This document shows, in pieces, positions 33,055 through 44,367 of a stretch of 64,000 nucleotides of DNA (its first letter is position 1; each line of letters starts with the position of its first letter). The notes beneath the pieces are model-generated. The model ran no database searches and had not been told where the DNA came from. It saw only the letters and a list, made by a program, of their open reading frames with translations. Position numbers and translations under genes: made by a program. The stretch spans positions 16,516,720-16,580,719 of the forward strand of contig CM058235.1 of assembly GCA_030180135.1 (NCBI GenBank), given 5' to 3'. The DNA comes from Orychophragmus violaceus. Its lineage: Eukaryota; Streptophyta; Magnoliopsida; Brassicales; Brassicaceae.

Positions 33055-36000
33055 TGAGAATGTCTGTGGTCTAAATGACCAGAATAAACATCGGCCTTTT
33101 GTCAATGGCTTAATAGCCATCAACCCATTTTTGGTGCACTTTTAGAAACTCATATCAAAGATCATAGTCTAAACCCAATTATGTCCTCTATCTGTCAAGA
33201 CTAGAACTATGCAACGAATCACTTATCTGATAGTGATGGTAGAATAATCATTCTTTGGAAGCATCCAGCCACGGTCATGGTTCTTCATCAGACTCGTCAA
33301 ACGATCACTTGTCAAGTTATTATGCCTCGATCCATCAAGTTTGTGGCAACCTTTATATAGCCTCAAATACTGCTTCAGAAAGATTGGACTTATGGATCGA
33401 GCTCCTCAATCTGCACCACTCCTTCTCTTTGTTTGATACTCCATGGATGCTTGGAGGAGACTTCAATCAAATCCTGCATTTCATGGAACACTCAAGATTA
33501 GAAGTCAATTCAATAAACTCCAGCATGATGGAAACGAGAGATTGTCCATCTCAGTTGGGAACTTATGACCTGCAGTTTCAAGGCCCTATATACGCTTGGA
33601 CTAATAACCAGCCTTTGGCTCCTATGGCGAAGAAACTATACCGGTTCCTAGTAAACAACCAATTCCTTTCCCTTTTCCCAAACAGTCTTGCCTCTTTCCT
33701 ACTGCCCCTTATCTCTGATCATAGTGTCTGCTTAGTTGACCTAGCTACCCCTTTACCTAAAGCTGGAATCCGTCCCTTTAAATTTTCAACTATCTAACCA
33801 AACACTCGGACTTCAACAGTGTTTTACTTGAAGCATGGGTTCAGGCCGGAAGCATTGCAACTAACCTTACTTATCTTTGTTGGAAGCAAAAGACCATTAA
33901 GAGAGCTTTAAAGAAACTAAACCGAGAGAATTTTTCACAAATACAAAAGAGAGTTAGTGAGGCTTACTGTTTGCTTCAAAATGTGTAGGTTCAGCAGCTT
34001 CAAGATCCTTCTCCAACTCTCTTCCAGCAAGAAAGAGATCTACATGAGAAATGGGATTTCTTAAGGCACATTGAAGAATACTTCAAACAAAAATCCAGGA
34101 TAAATTGGCTTAAGGAGGGAGATCTTTTAACTAATTACTTCTTTCGTGTCTGTCAATCAAGAACAAGTTTCTACTCTGCCCGTTCCTTCTAGCTAGAAAA
34201 TGGTTCTATCATCGACGACCCTCTGTATATGAGCTCTCATGCTATTGCTCACTTCAAGTCTGTGCTTGGTCCGGATGTGCTACCGCAGACTCAGATTGTA
34301 TCATCGGTCGAGTGGTTCCATGAACTGTGCAACTTCAGGTGTTCCCTTGAGCAACAATGATTGATGATCCTTCCTCCTACTCCAGCTGGAATAAAAAGAA
34401 CTTTGTTTAAGCTTAACCCGTCTAAAGCACCAGGTCCTGATAGTCTTTCGTCGGGTTTCTATAAAGCAAGCTGGGACATTTTGGGGGATGAAGTAATTAA
34501 TTCAATTCAGCAGTTTTTCTGGACTCTTTCATGCCAGCGGCAACAAATGCTACTATTCTCAGTTTTTGGTTCCTAAACGTCCTGGAGTATCTAAGATTAC
34601 TGATTTCAGGCCTATCTCGTGCCTAAACACGCTCTATAAGGTGGTCTCAAGAATCCTAGTGTCCAGACTTAAGCATCTCCTTCCTACTCTAATTTTGCCT
34701 AATCAAACGGCGTTTGTGAAGGATATGCTTCTTGTTGAGAATATTGTGCTAGCAGGTGAACTCGTAAACGGTTATCATAAGGTGCAAGGGGTCAAAAAAT
34801 TACCATAAAGGTAGACATCGTGAAGGCCTTTGATAGTGTTTCATGGGAGTTCATCCTCATTAGTCTCCAAAGTCTAATGCTGCCGACTGAGTTTATCGCC
34901 TGGATTAAAGCTTCAATCTGTACAACAAACTTTACAATGGGTTACAATGGATGTGTTCAGGGATACTTCAAGGATAAAAGAGGGCTTAGACAAGGGGACC
35001 CTTTGTCCCCTTATCTATTTGTACTTTCTATGAATTATCTATCTATGCTCTTAAACAAGGCTGCGGAAGAAGGACTTTTCAACTATCATTAGAATTGTGA
35101 AAAAAATAAACTCACACAACTCTGTTTTGCAGACGATTTGTTGATTTTTACTGAGGGCTCCGTACAATATGTTCAAGGAATTCTTCAGGTTCTCAAAGAC
35201 TTTGAGATGAGAACAGGACTAGCTGTCAATGTGCAGAAGTCCAGCTTCTTTGCGTCAGGGCTATCGACAAGTGAATGTGAACTCATCTCCTTCTCCACTG
35301 GAATGCCGCAGTGCACCCTACCTGTCCGCTATCTAGGAATCCCCATGTGCACCAAAAAACTCAGTACCCATAACTGTGAACTGCTCATTCAGCAGGTGAA
35401 AGCAAGGGTTACCTCCCGGAGTGCGAAGTCTTTATCTTTCACTGGCAGACTTATGTTGATTAAAACTGTTGTTGCAGGTATCTCAACTTTCTGGTGTTCT
35501 ACATTTGTCATGCCTCAACAATGTATAAAACGCATTAATTCTATTTGTGGAGAATTTCTTTGGAATGGCACAATAGATACACACCACTCGGCTAGAGTCT
35601 CTTGGGAAGTAGTAACTAGAAGCAAGGTGGACGGAGGCTTAGGTGTCAAGGACTTATCTATTTGGAATCGGGCGTGTACGCTTAAGCTTATTTGGCTCTT
35701 TTTTTCCAAGGCGGCTATGTTTGGGTTGCGTGGTACAGAGAGGAAGTGCTTCAAGGTTCTCTACAAAATTTCTGGACAATCAAGCCAATTAAGAAGCACT
35801 CATGGCTTGCTAATAAGCTGATCAAAATTTGAGAAGAGATTTACCCTTGGATTAAGCTCAGAGTAGAAAATGGTCAGACTTGTAGATTTTGGACAGATAA
35901 CTGGTCGTCTTTTGGAAGATTTGATGTTTACTTGCAAGGGCAGAGAAAATTCAGAGTTGGAATCGATGGAAAGGCAACGATTGCTGACCTCTGTCGAGCT

Positions 36001-36330
36001 GGAAATTGGACCCTTCCCCCTGCTCGATTGAATAACCATGTCAATGTGCAGGATTTCATAACTTTTATTTCATTAACTACTGATGCAGATTATTATGAAT
36101 GGGAAATAGATGACAGAGTTACTCAGAGATATAGTATTGGACAAGTTTATAGGAAGCTAATGCCGATGTTGCAGTCGGTACCTTGGGCTAAAGTTGTTTG
36201 GAATGTGGGAGGAATTCCGCGTCACAGCTTCTTGGCTTGGTTGTTCACACTGAACCGTTGTCCTACAAAAGACAGGATGATCAACTGGGGCATAAGTGTT
36301 GACCCTAAATGTGTTATAAAATTCCTAGAA
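33055..36330 (+). pseudogene. LINE ORF2 (endonuclease-reverse transcriptase)
   Basis: Starts with the endonuclease (ENVCGLNDQNKHR, later LGGDFNQI and LISDHSV), broken by several frameshifts. The reverse transcriptase follows: NPSKAPGPDSLSSGFYK (about 34410), ITDFRPISCLNTLYKVVSR, KAFDSVSWEF, RQGDPLSPYLF, and the catalytic FADD at about 35126-35137. Then comes the L1-type C-terminal part (SLSFTGRLMLIKTVV, FLWNG) and a zf-RVT segment (WAKVVWNVGGIPRHSFLAWL). The core catalytic motifs are still readable, but at least six stops or shifts prevent one protein. Confidence 0.85.
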
Positions 36331-36610
36331 AATCATAATATTACAATAATAAAATAATATATTATTTATTATATAAATTACAAAAATTCATATATTATAT
36401 TATAAAATCTTATGATAATAAATTTAAATGAATTTTTTATTTATAAATTATGATATTTCATATATTTTGTTATATATATCCAATTTATTGTTAAATCTTG
36501 TAAACGTTTAGGCCTCTTAGTTACCATCTAGGCTTCCGATTAGTCGTTCTAGGCACTAGGCGTTATATCACCGCCCGACTAGCGCCTAGTACTTTCTTGA
36601 ACATTGCCTG
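36331..36610. other. AT-rich DNA ending in a possible hAT-like terminus
   Basis: After AT-rich filler the stretch 36540-36607 has CTAGGC/GCCTAG words and ends AACATTG. Read inward from the other strand it begins CAATGTTC, like the hAT end seen at 10956. No 8-bp duplication was found, so this is a weak call. Confidence 0.25.
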
Positions 36611-36960
36611 TTATTTGACTGCAATTACAGTTGGGGTATCTGGAGTGAAACGGCGAGGCGATGCAGATTGACTGCCACTAGAGACTAGACCGTAACTATT
36701 ACCCAACTTCAACAGATGCATGGCAACAAACTCTCTAGGAGGATCGTCTATTGGGGATGGTAAGCATCGATTTACTGGATATGGCACGAGCGGAATACTC
36801 GACTGTACAGACAGACATTCAGACCATTCGAGGTGATCAATAAACTCATCGATCAACAGATAAGGAACAAGATCGTTGCTTACAGAGATAGGAATCCTCC
36901 ACTAGCTTCTAAGCTCTTCCAAATGTGGATCTCTTCGGAGTGAACTCAAGGCGGAGATTA
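36611..36960 (-). pseudogene. Unidentified gene fragment
   Basis: An open stretch of 81 codons (36856-36611) with normal base composition: GC is higher than its surroundings and the sequence is not repetitive. It begins MIDEFIDHLEWSECL. More coding-like sequence (LRLEFTPKRSTF) lies upstream in another frame at about 36890-36950. The family is not recognised. Confidence 0.25.
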
Positions 36961-38093
36961 GGGCTTAGCGGTGATCATACCTTGACATGCATATCCCTAG
37001 ATCGATCTCCCATCACCACTTTTGATCTGGATTTGGCGATTGGTGATCGTTGCATGTATGGATGAAGACGGCGAAATCCTAACCCGTGACTCTCTATTTC
37101 TTTCGAATGGGCTGATTATTTTGGATGGAATAGTGGGCTTAGAAATTTAGGTTTAAATTATGATTTTTGTACTGAAATGGGCACTTGCCAAACACTAGCC
37201 CTATGGATTTGTAATCTCTTATTTTCTGCAATTAAATATGAAAACCCTTATATTAAAAAACAAAAAACAAAAGCAATATTATAAGAGCCCATCCACCTCC
37301 TTTGCTTTTTAAGTTTTCATGTCGTTTTGTGACACCACATCGAGCTCTACATGAGTTTCCGGTTGATGACATCATGTACTTCAGAGATACAAGCGCACGA
37401 TAAGGTCACCCTTTCGCTTTGTGAAAGATATACTCTTTTTTTTTTTTTTTTTTTCCTTTTCCCTAAACGTTTGGTTGCTTTACAAATCTGATTGATATTA
37501 TGGAATTCTTTAAATAATAATTTGATTATTGCTAATAAACCTGTAACTTGGTTATTATTCTAATGCTAATGGACACAAATAAAGGACCAAGAAGAAGAAT
37601 CCTTCTATCATCTCTTTCCGTGATGGGAACGCTTGACCTTTAAGTTTTTTATTGACTGTAAGTGTCCAAAGGAACTCGAAAAAACTTCTCCTTTTTCCAT
37701 TAGATTTTTCTGTGGCTGGAATGAAAAATATCTCTATTTGATCGAGAGATTACCAAGAAATGTATTTCAAAGGTATTTTCTTTAACTCTTCATCACTCAA
37801 CTTCTTCATGAATGATTCCTCTGCTTACCGGTTGAGGTGTGTCTAAATTTTCCTCCTTTATTTCTTTGATTCTCCCTCCCTCTCTGTTTCAACCCTTGGA
37901 TCTTGTATGCAAGTTTTAAAATTTTCGAAATGATGAAGAATCTAGTCTGTTTATGGTTTGTGTCAGTGAGCTAATGTAATATTTGGTGCAAGCTATTGGA
38001 TCTCTATAATTGAAGGTAAGGCAGAAGGAAAAGAGAAAGCTTTCTTTCTTCTTTGACTTTTACTTGTGGATCAAGAGACTGAAGAATAGAGTG
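36961..38093. other. Spacer and probable leader of the TGA3-like copy
   Basis: Contains a poly(T) tract at about 37434-37455. The segment 37560-38090 leads into the TGA3-like pseudogene and may be its duplicated 5' region. No other gene was recognised. Confidence 0.4.
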
Positions 38094-38775
38094 ATGATGA
38101 GTTCTTCTTCTCCAACTCAACTGCATCTTTAAGAGACATGGGAATCTATGAACAATTTGTGTCTTGGGGGAATTTTTCAAATCTGATATCAATGATTATT
38201 TATAGGTCAAATACTGCTTCTTCCTCTGTTATTCAAGTGGATGCTAGATTTGATGATCACAACAACATCAAGGTTAATAACATATATATACTTCTCTCGA
38301 GATTTTAAATTTATTTTGAAAGGCTGTCTTTGCTAATGTTTTGAAATCATGTGCAGTCGAATTACGCTTCTTCTTCGCATAACCAGATCGAAGCAGAACC
38401 TTCTAGTAATGATCATGAAGATGACGATGGTGGTGGTGGCAGGATTCATGATAAGGTTTTGGAGCAAACACATAATTAAGTATCTTTTCTAGTCAAATAA
38501 AATGGATGCTTTTGTGGTATTGATTGATATTAGTTTTCTCATATGTTGCTAATAGATGAAACGGCGTTTAGCTCAGAACCGAGAAGCTGCACGTCTGAGA
38601 AAGAAGGTAAAGCAATTCTCCTTACTTGTAGTTGTGTAGTATGCATTGATTCTAATATAATTAAGCTATTTATTACTACTAAATCTGTTTTTTTTAGGCT
38701 TATGTTCAAAGTTTGTTGAAGTTATCGCAGTTAGAGCAAGAACTCGAAAAGGCTAAGCAACAGACGAGCAATGTG
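38094..38775 (+). pseudogene. TGA3: TGA3-like bZIP transcription factor, truncated
   Basis: TGA factors bind TGACG motifs and recruit NPR1 in salicylate responses (family knowledge). Four exons are visible: 38094-38272, 38357-38455, 38556-38606 and 38698-38775, with normal GT/AG borders. The order of motifs (MMSSSS, RDMGIYEQF, VQ-VDARFDDHNN, AEPSSNDHEDDD, MKRRLAQNREAARLRKK, AYVQSLLKLSQLEQELEKA) matches TGA3 best. Defects: the frame breaks after 12 codons (TAA 38130-38132). Three residues are missing in the basic region, between EAAR and LRKK. A deletion at the start of the zipper shortens AYVQQLE-type sequence. No exons for the C-terminal DOG1-type domain follow. Assignment to TGA3 rather than a sister gene is from recall. 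Confidence 0.7.
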
Positions 38776-39453
38776 GTAAAAGATTGTTTAAAATGTTCTG
38801 TTTTGTATTTTTTTTTTTTCTATCAATATGTTGTTTGGTCACCTAAAACAAGTCACAAGATATAATCTTAGTAAAGATTCGATGGATAACCAACAACAAA
38901 CGAAGTTGGAGAGTACGTAGTAACCAAATAGCTAGTTAGTTTTGTTTATTTTACCATGCTCAGACGAGTACTTTCCACAAGGTGTTCCCAAATCAACGTT
39001 CGAAATAATGGATGAACGAGCCTTGACATTGTGTGTTTCTCGAAACATGAAACTAAGCTGAATATAATAGCTACTGCACTTTATGATATGATATCATCAG
39101 AGGATTAAAAAACGGCCTTTCGGGAATATCAATGAGGTAAGATCAACTTGTGTACACGAGACTAATATCCTGCAGCACAAAACCCAAATCCTATGATGTG
39201 GATTATACCAATAGAACAGCCAGATTGGGAACTGATGAAATCATGTAACTTATGTAATATGCAATTGAAGCAGATCGTGAGCTTGCAAAAGATCAACACT
39301 TCAAGTCAACAAACATACTAGAGAAGCAGATTTTTACAATTTCATCTACTTACCATTCTCAATTAATGAAACTAATATACAAACAAGGGAACAATGACTC
39401 TCTAAAACTATAAAAGCTAAAGAATATTGTTCAGAAGAAGAAAAGGAACTCAC
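38776..39453. other. Spacer without recognised gene
   Basis: Mixed AT-rich sequence between the TGA3-like copy and the eL30 fragment. I see no RNA gene or further TGA exons. Confidence 0.45.
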
Positions 39454-39741
39454 TTCCATTCCATTGTAGTGGTGAACACCAACTTTGGCGAGCATAGCGT
39501 AACCGTAATACTCAATCTCCGATCTCCTCAACGGTGGACAATTCGAGGAGATGAGAATTAGTTTCCCTGCGAGTATAAACAAACCAGAATGAACTAAAAC
39601 GCAGCTAAAGAAAGTCAACTGTTCGACTAAATTACCTTTCGAGTCTAGGAGAGACTTGAGAAAAGACTTGAAACGAAGAGTGTATTTACCACTCTGCATT
39701 ACAAGAGCCAACCTACTGTTGATACCCTTGTGAGACTTCTT
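39454..39741 (-). pseudogene. RPL30: Cytosolic ribosomal protein eL30, two-exon fragment
   Basis: Exon 39741-39636 (KKSHKGINSRLALVMQSGKY, then FLKSLLDSKG) is followed by an intron with GTAATT donor and TCGCAG acceptor. Exon 39566-39454 has KLILISSNCPPLRRSEIEYY and MLAKVGVHHYNG. This is the eL30 core of the large ribosomal subunit. The N-terminal exon and the end (AC-KYFRV region) are missing. Two extra residues (GY) sit between YY and AML. Retention of the intron shows a DNA-level copy. Confidence 0.85.
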
Positions 39742-39831
39742 CTGCAATTAAGCAATAAACCCAGAAGCATAATTTAGACATTGTTAGTTGGTCAAGTACG
39801 TTGAGATATCTCAAGACAATTTTTTTAAAAC

Positions 39832-40372
39832 GATTCCGTACATAGTTTCTTCAGCCTTTCACTCTCTGCAAGTTAAAACAATTAGATATATCAAAAAGCA
39901 CTTAGAGTAGCAAATATAAAGAGAATGAAAGCTTAAACACCATCAAACAAGAATCAACCAAACCTTCCTTTAGAGTCTTATTGCTAGTATCAAGAGCCTC
40001 TCTTCTGCTGGTTTCAACATTGCTCTTTAATCTGAAAACGTTGATCTCATTCATCAAGCTTTTAAAATCCTGAGGGGAAAATTCGTTCAAAGAAACAAAG
40101 CGAGCTATGATGATGGATTTCCAGGTTTCTCTTTCAATTGGTTCAATAGAAATCGAGATCGAATAATCGATTGAATTCAGATGACGACAATCGTAATCGA
40201 GTTCAGTTGTATTTCTTTCGATACTAATTTGATCCAGAAACAAAAACAGAATATTCCGAGAAGCAAGCGATGACCAAGAGATAAGGAAGAGAGTATCGCG
40301 AAAATTCACCTCGTAGATCTGATCGAAACTGGAGAGAAGCAAACACATCTGCTCTTCGCTCGTTGCCGCCAT
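39832..40372 (-). pseudogene. At-4/1-like coiled-coil protein, 5' fragment
   Basis: ATG at 40372. Three exons: 40372-40310 (MAATSEEQMCLLLSSFDQIY), 40069-39964 (DFKSLMNEINVFRLKSNVE, TSRREALDTSNKTLKE) and 39865-39832 (SERLKKLCTES), all with proper GT/AG borders and matching phases. The pattern matches the N-terminus of the Arabidopsis At-4/1 coiled-coil protein (from recall, moderate certainty). The remaining two thirds are absent. The next sequence downstream is the eL30 fragment, which would be out of frame if spliced on. Confidence 0.6.
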
Positions 40373-40374
40373 GA

Positions 40375-41198
40375 TTTAGATTTGAGCTTTTTTTTCATTT
40401 TGGTTTTCGATTGTTAGGGGTTGATTTTAAATTCGAGGGATTTTTGGTAAGCGTGCCTAGTATTCTAGACCGTCGATGTAATCGTATGCTATTCCAACGG
40501 TTCAGGAAAGCTTTCTCAAAAACGTCAGCGTTTTATCATTTCGTTTTAATATTGGTGTGTTTATCAATTTATTAAAATATTTTATAATTTATATCAAAAT
40601 TTAAAATTAATAGTAACACAATCAACTATTATCTAAAATCATATCTATACATATATAATTTATTTTGATAACTTAATTTTATATTAATTATAATAAATTA
40701 TATATGTATAAACATTAAACACTTTATTAAAAGTATTTTATTTTTTATATTGTATAAATTCAATAACTTTATTTTACTAATATAAAATTGTATTATATAT
40801 AACATTTATATTTATTAATATGTTAAAATCATATATCAAATATTTTTATCATTTTTTATCTAGGTTATGTATATCTTTAAGATAAAATAAAATATAATAT
40901 AGTTTTAGAAGTCATAAATAAGTAATAAAATTGTGATATAAACTAAGGTTAAGTAACAAGATTGTGGATGTAATCTTATATCATGGTCTGATTCTGCTGA
41001 AAATATGCCAAGTGTTGTTGATTCATTATCATCACATGAAAAAGTCCACATATAAAAATAACATAAAAACATTGGATATTTTCTTTTTGTTTTGATAAAA
41101 AAAAAAAATCAAAACAGTAGCAATGTATATCACTAAACATTTAAATGTTTACAAAAGGTTTTCAATATACAATATATACAAGAAAATACTAAAATATG
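40375..41198. other. AT-rich spacer
   Basis: Very AT-rich from about 40540. Possible promoter of the At-4/1-like fragment close to 40380. Otherwise nothing recognised. Confidence 0.45.
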
Positions 41199-41785
41199 GT
41201 TAATCACGGAAACAGCTTCAGATAGCTGGATGTGGAGAGCAATCTTGAAACTGAGGCTGATTGCTGAAAATATAATCAAAGGAAATCTGGGTAATGGTAA
41301 GGTTTTAAGTTTTTGGTATGATAATTGGACACCGCAAGGTCCGTTGATCAATTGTCTCGGCTCTTCTGCTCCTAGAGATTTCAGGCTGCCTATTCAATAT
41401 TCTGTGTCAGTTGCATGCAATGCTCAGGGATGGACTCTTCCCCCGCCTCGCTGGGACAACGCCAAGTCGCTACATACCCACCTAAGCACGGTAACCCCAC
41501 CATCTTTATCTTCTACTTCGGACTCATATGAATTGGTTGTAGATAGCTAGAAAGGATATGTCTTCTCCTCTTCGAGAGTGGAATCATATTAGACGTAAGG
41601 TGACTCAGATTGATTGGTATGATGATATCTGGTTCAAAGGTGTTGTCCCACGTCAGTCATGCAATATGTGGGTTAGACAGCTTAACAGATTGCCAACGAA
41701 ATCGAGGATTTCAATGTGGGATAACTCGGTTTCGCCTAGTTGCAGCTTCTGCTCGACATCGGACAAGACCATATCAAAAAGTTAG
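41199..41785 (+). pseudogene. LINE ORF2 C-terminal fragment (zf-RVT region)
   Basis: Two frames (41230-41548 and 41558-41785) read through SWMWRAILKLR, VLSFWYDNWTPQGPL, then WFKGVVPRQSCNMWVRQLN and SISMWDNSVSP. This is the downstream part of plant L1 ORF2. A TAG at 41548-41550 and a shift divide it. It is an isolated 5'-truncated copy, not continuous with the LINE ending at 36330. Confidence 0.75.
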
Positions 41786-42410
41786 GATTGTAAATAACTT
41801 TATTTTCAATGAATATTAACATATTTAGCGGGGGGAAAAGATACTGGAAACACTGGTTGCCATGAACCGACCCGGATTTTTAAATCACAGAAGCAATATC
41901 CACCACATCCATATTAGTTGTATAGTTAGGTTTTGATATCGGAGCCAATTATAAGCCTAATGTAAACCACGTGTGTACAGTTATTTATTTCGTTAAAGAG
42001 CACACGTAACATCTTCTTAAGATAGATTTAAAGTATGTTTGTTTAGGATGATAAACTCGAGTTTACATTAAATGTCGGATCGAATTTAATACTCTCTATG
42101 TTTTATTACAACTGATGCTTAATTAATGTTTTTGCATACTGATTAAGAAATAATATAGATTCATAAATATTAGAAGAAGCGATAAAGAGAGAATATTTCA
42201 AATTTACTCATATATTTCTACAAGTGATAACACTGTACATACACTTGCTTATAAAGAAAAGGTTTCATATACAAATTGAGTTACGGCTAAATCATAGCTA
42301 ATATGTAACTTTATGTTGTTGACGACGCATATGCTTATTCTATTAAAAATATTTATTTGGAGACGAACAAAAATGAAAATATTTATTTTTATTACAAAAA
42401 TGTTTTATTA
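41786..42410. other. AT-rich spacer
   Basis: No gene seen. Confidence 0.45.
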
Positions 42411-42960
42411 CGCTCGTGACCAGCTCCGTCCTCTGATTCCCGCGATTACAAGAGGCTTTGCGGCCACGACGACGGTTACAGATCGGAAAGGATGGAGTAA
42501 TTGGATCCGACAACCAGATCTGAACCACCGTCAAGCTTGGTCCCCGCTTCTGTTCTTCCGGAGCCAAAACACATCGATCCGGACAACGAGAGCGGACGAA
42601 GCATGGGAACCGTTGTCGAACCTCCGGATGAGGCGAACCGGAGCACGAGAGCCACCGCAGCGAACCGACGAATAGCTCCTCTGTGACGTATCTGCCGTCC
42701 TCAAACAATTAACGCCTTGAAGAAAGTAGCCACCAACTTCTACCGGAGCGCCTTACTGAGCCGGTCCTACTACATCACCGCAGCCAGAGATAAGATCTAG
42801 AGCCGCTTCCATTAGCCACGATGAAGCCGCCGCCTGGGTTGAAAGCCGAAGGAGGTCCTCACGCCGCCGGCGAAAATAGCCGGACGCTGGAGAGAACCAG
42901 ATCTAGATCTGAAAATTTGAGCGGCTAGTGTTTTTCTCTAGAGAGGAAAGATGCAACGAT
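42411..42960. other. GC-rich island of unknown origin
   Basis: Base composition is clearly richer in G and C than both flanks. It has many CCGG and CCGCCG words and open frames on both strands (42313-42675 plus, 42708-42343 minus). Neither translation is recognised. A LINE 5' UTR or a gene leader is possible. Confidence 0.3.
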
Positions 42961-44367
42961 TTGAACTGGATTCGAGCTTGGATTACTGATTTGCTTTCAA
43001 GTTTCTAAAAACCAGTCAAGAAAGAAAGCAACCAACTATCAAATTAAGGTAGTGAATGGGAACATAGTACGGGACGGTATTTGTGAAAACACGGAGCGGT
43101 ATTGCCAATCAAATAAAAAAGTGATAGTGAGGCGTTTTGTTTACAAATGAGGCACTTGTATTTGTTTATTTTTGTTTGTTCTATTTTTTTCTAAAAATTC
43201 ACTTCATTGTAACAAGTCCAAATTACATGCGGTTCAAGTGCGTTTTTAGCTTTCGTTAGTTAAAATGATAGAAAATAATAAAATATCCACTTTTTATTTT
43301 ATATTCTCAACTGCTTAATCTATGTTTTATTTAATTTGTTTAATAATAATTTGTTCAGATGGTTAATAACTATAGATATCTTTTATACCCTAGATCATTA
43401 ATGTTTTTAATGCTTAAAAATTAATGTTTTTAATGTAAAATTTACTTTTAAAATCAAACTGAACGTGCTGAACCAAACTGAATCAAATTAAAAAAAAATC
43501 GGTTTATGTTTAGCTATAAGTTCAGTTCGACTTGGTATATAAAAAATTGGTTATCAGTCTGCTAGTTGAATAGTTTAGTTTTTTTATTAAAAAAACTAAA
43601 TCATACTGATTTATATCATCCAAACCGAATTTATATCAAAAAATTTGAACCAAATTTAATCAAAGCTAGAAATTACTGAACTGAACAGAATCAACCTGAA
43701 TGAAATAAGTATATTTATCTAAAATTAATCAAACTAACTAAATTTACCTAAAATAAATCAAAATTAATTAAAATTTCTAAAAAAATGCATTTATCCCACA
43801 AATCATTTTTTTACCAATCAATATGTATTCTACACCGCTTATTTTATATAAACTGCACTTGTCCCGTAATCCGCTTATACCGCAGTTGAACCGCACCGCA
43901 ATTTAAAACCGTTTTTTTCGCACTGCTAAATACGCAATTACCATTGGGACCCTAAATTAATGTGTACTACTTACTTAATGTGTACTCCTAGTCATTACAA
44001 AATAATAATATTTGTTGAATAAATCCTCGATTTTTCTTCATTCTTATTTTCTTCCAATTTTTTTATTAGTGTATCTTGATAAAAAGAAGAGACGTAGTGA
44101 GAGACGGAGCGTGATTTTTTTTTATTTTTAAATTAATTTATTTTAAATGCGAATACGATTTTCAAAAAGCGGTTAGTGGCAAAACTGTAATATTAAGATA
44201 GTTTCGAGGGTGGTTTCGTGTTTCGGCAAAACTGAAAGGCCAAAGCACAGATAATTTTCCCGCTCACTATAAGTCTTTCGTTTTTCTTCCTCTTCATCTT
44301 GCTTCTTCCAATCGCTCTGCAATTTTTTCAACCTACCATTTTTCTTCTCTCTGAGCTTGTGAGAACA
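42961..44367. other. AT-rich spacer and promoter of the cyclin-like gene
   Basis: Contains degenerate CCGAAC/GAACCG-type repeats (43460-43920) resembling decayed hAT subterminal DNA. From about 44260 a pyrimidine-rich 5' UTR (CTCTTCATCTTGCTTC-like) leads to ATG at 44368. Confidence 0.4.

Larger units (their letters stand above)
31189..36330 (+). mobile_element. L1-type LINE retrotransposon, decayed
   Basis: Contains ORF1 (DUF4283 plus zinc knuckle) followed by ORF2 (endonuclease, reverse transcriptase, zf-RVT region) in the order typical of plant L1 elements. Both frames are broken many times. The 3' end stops inside the zf-RVT region at about 36330 and passes abruptly to AT-rich DNA without a poly(A) tail. 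No target duplication was found. Confidence 0.88.

Noticed and set aside
39346..40372. In-frame fusion protein of the At-4/1-like and eL30 fragments
   Set aside because: The exon ending at 39832 is phase 2 while the eL30 exon at 39741 needs phase 0.
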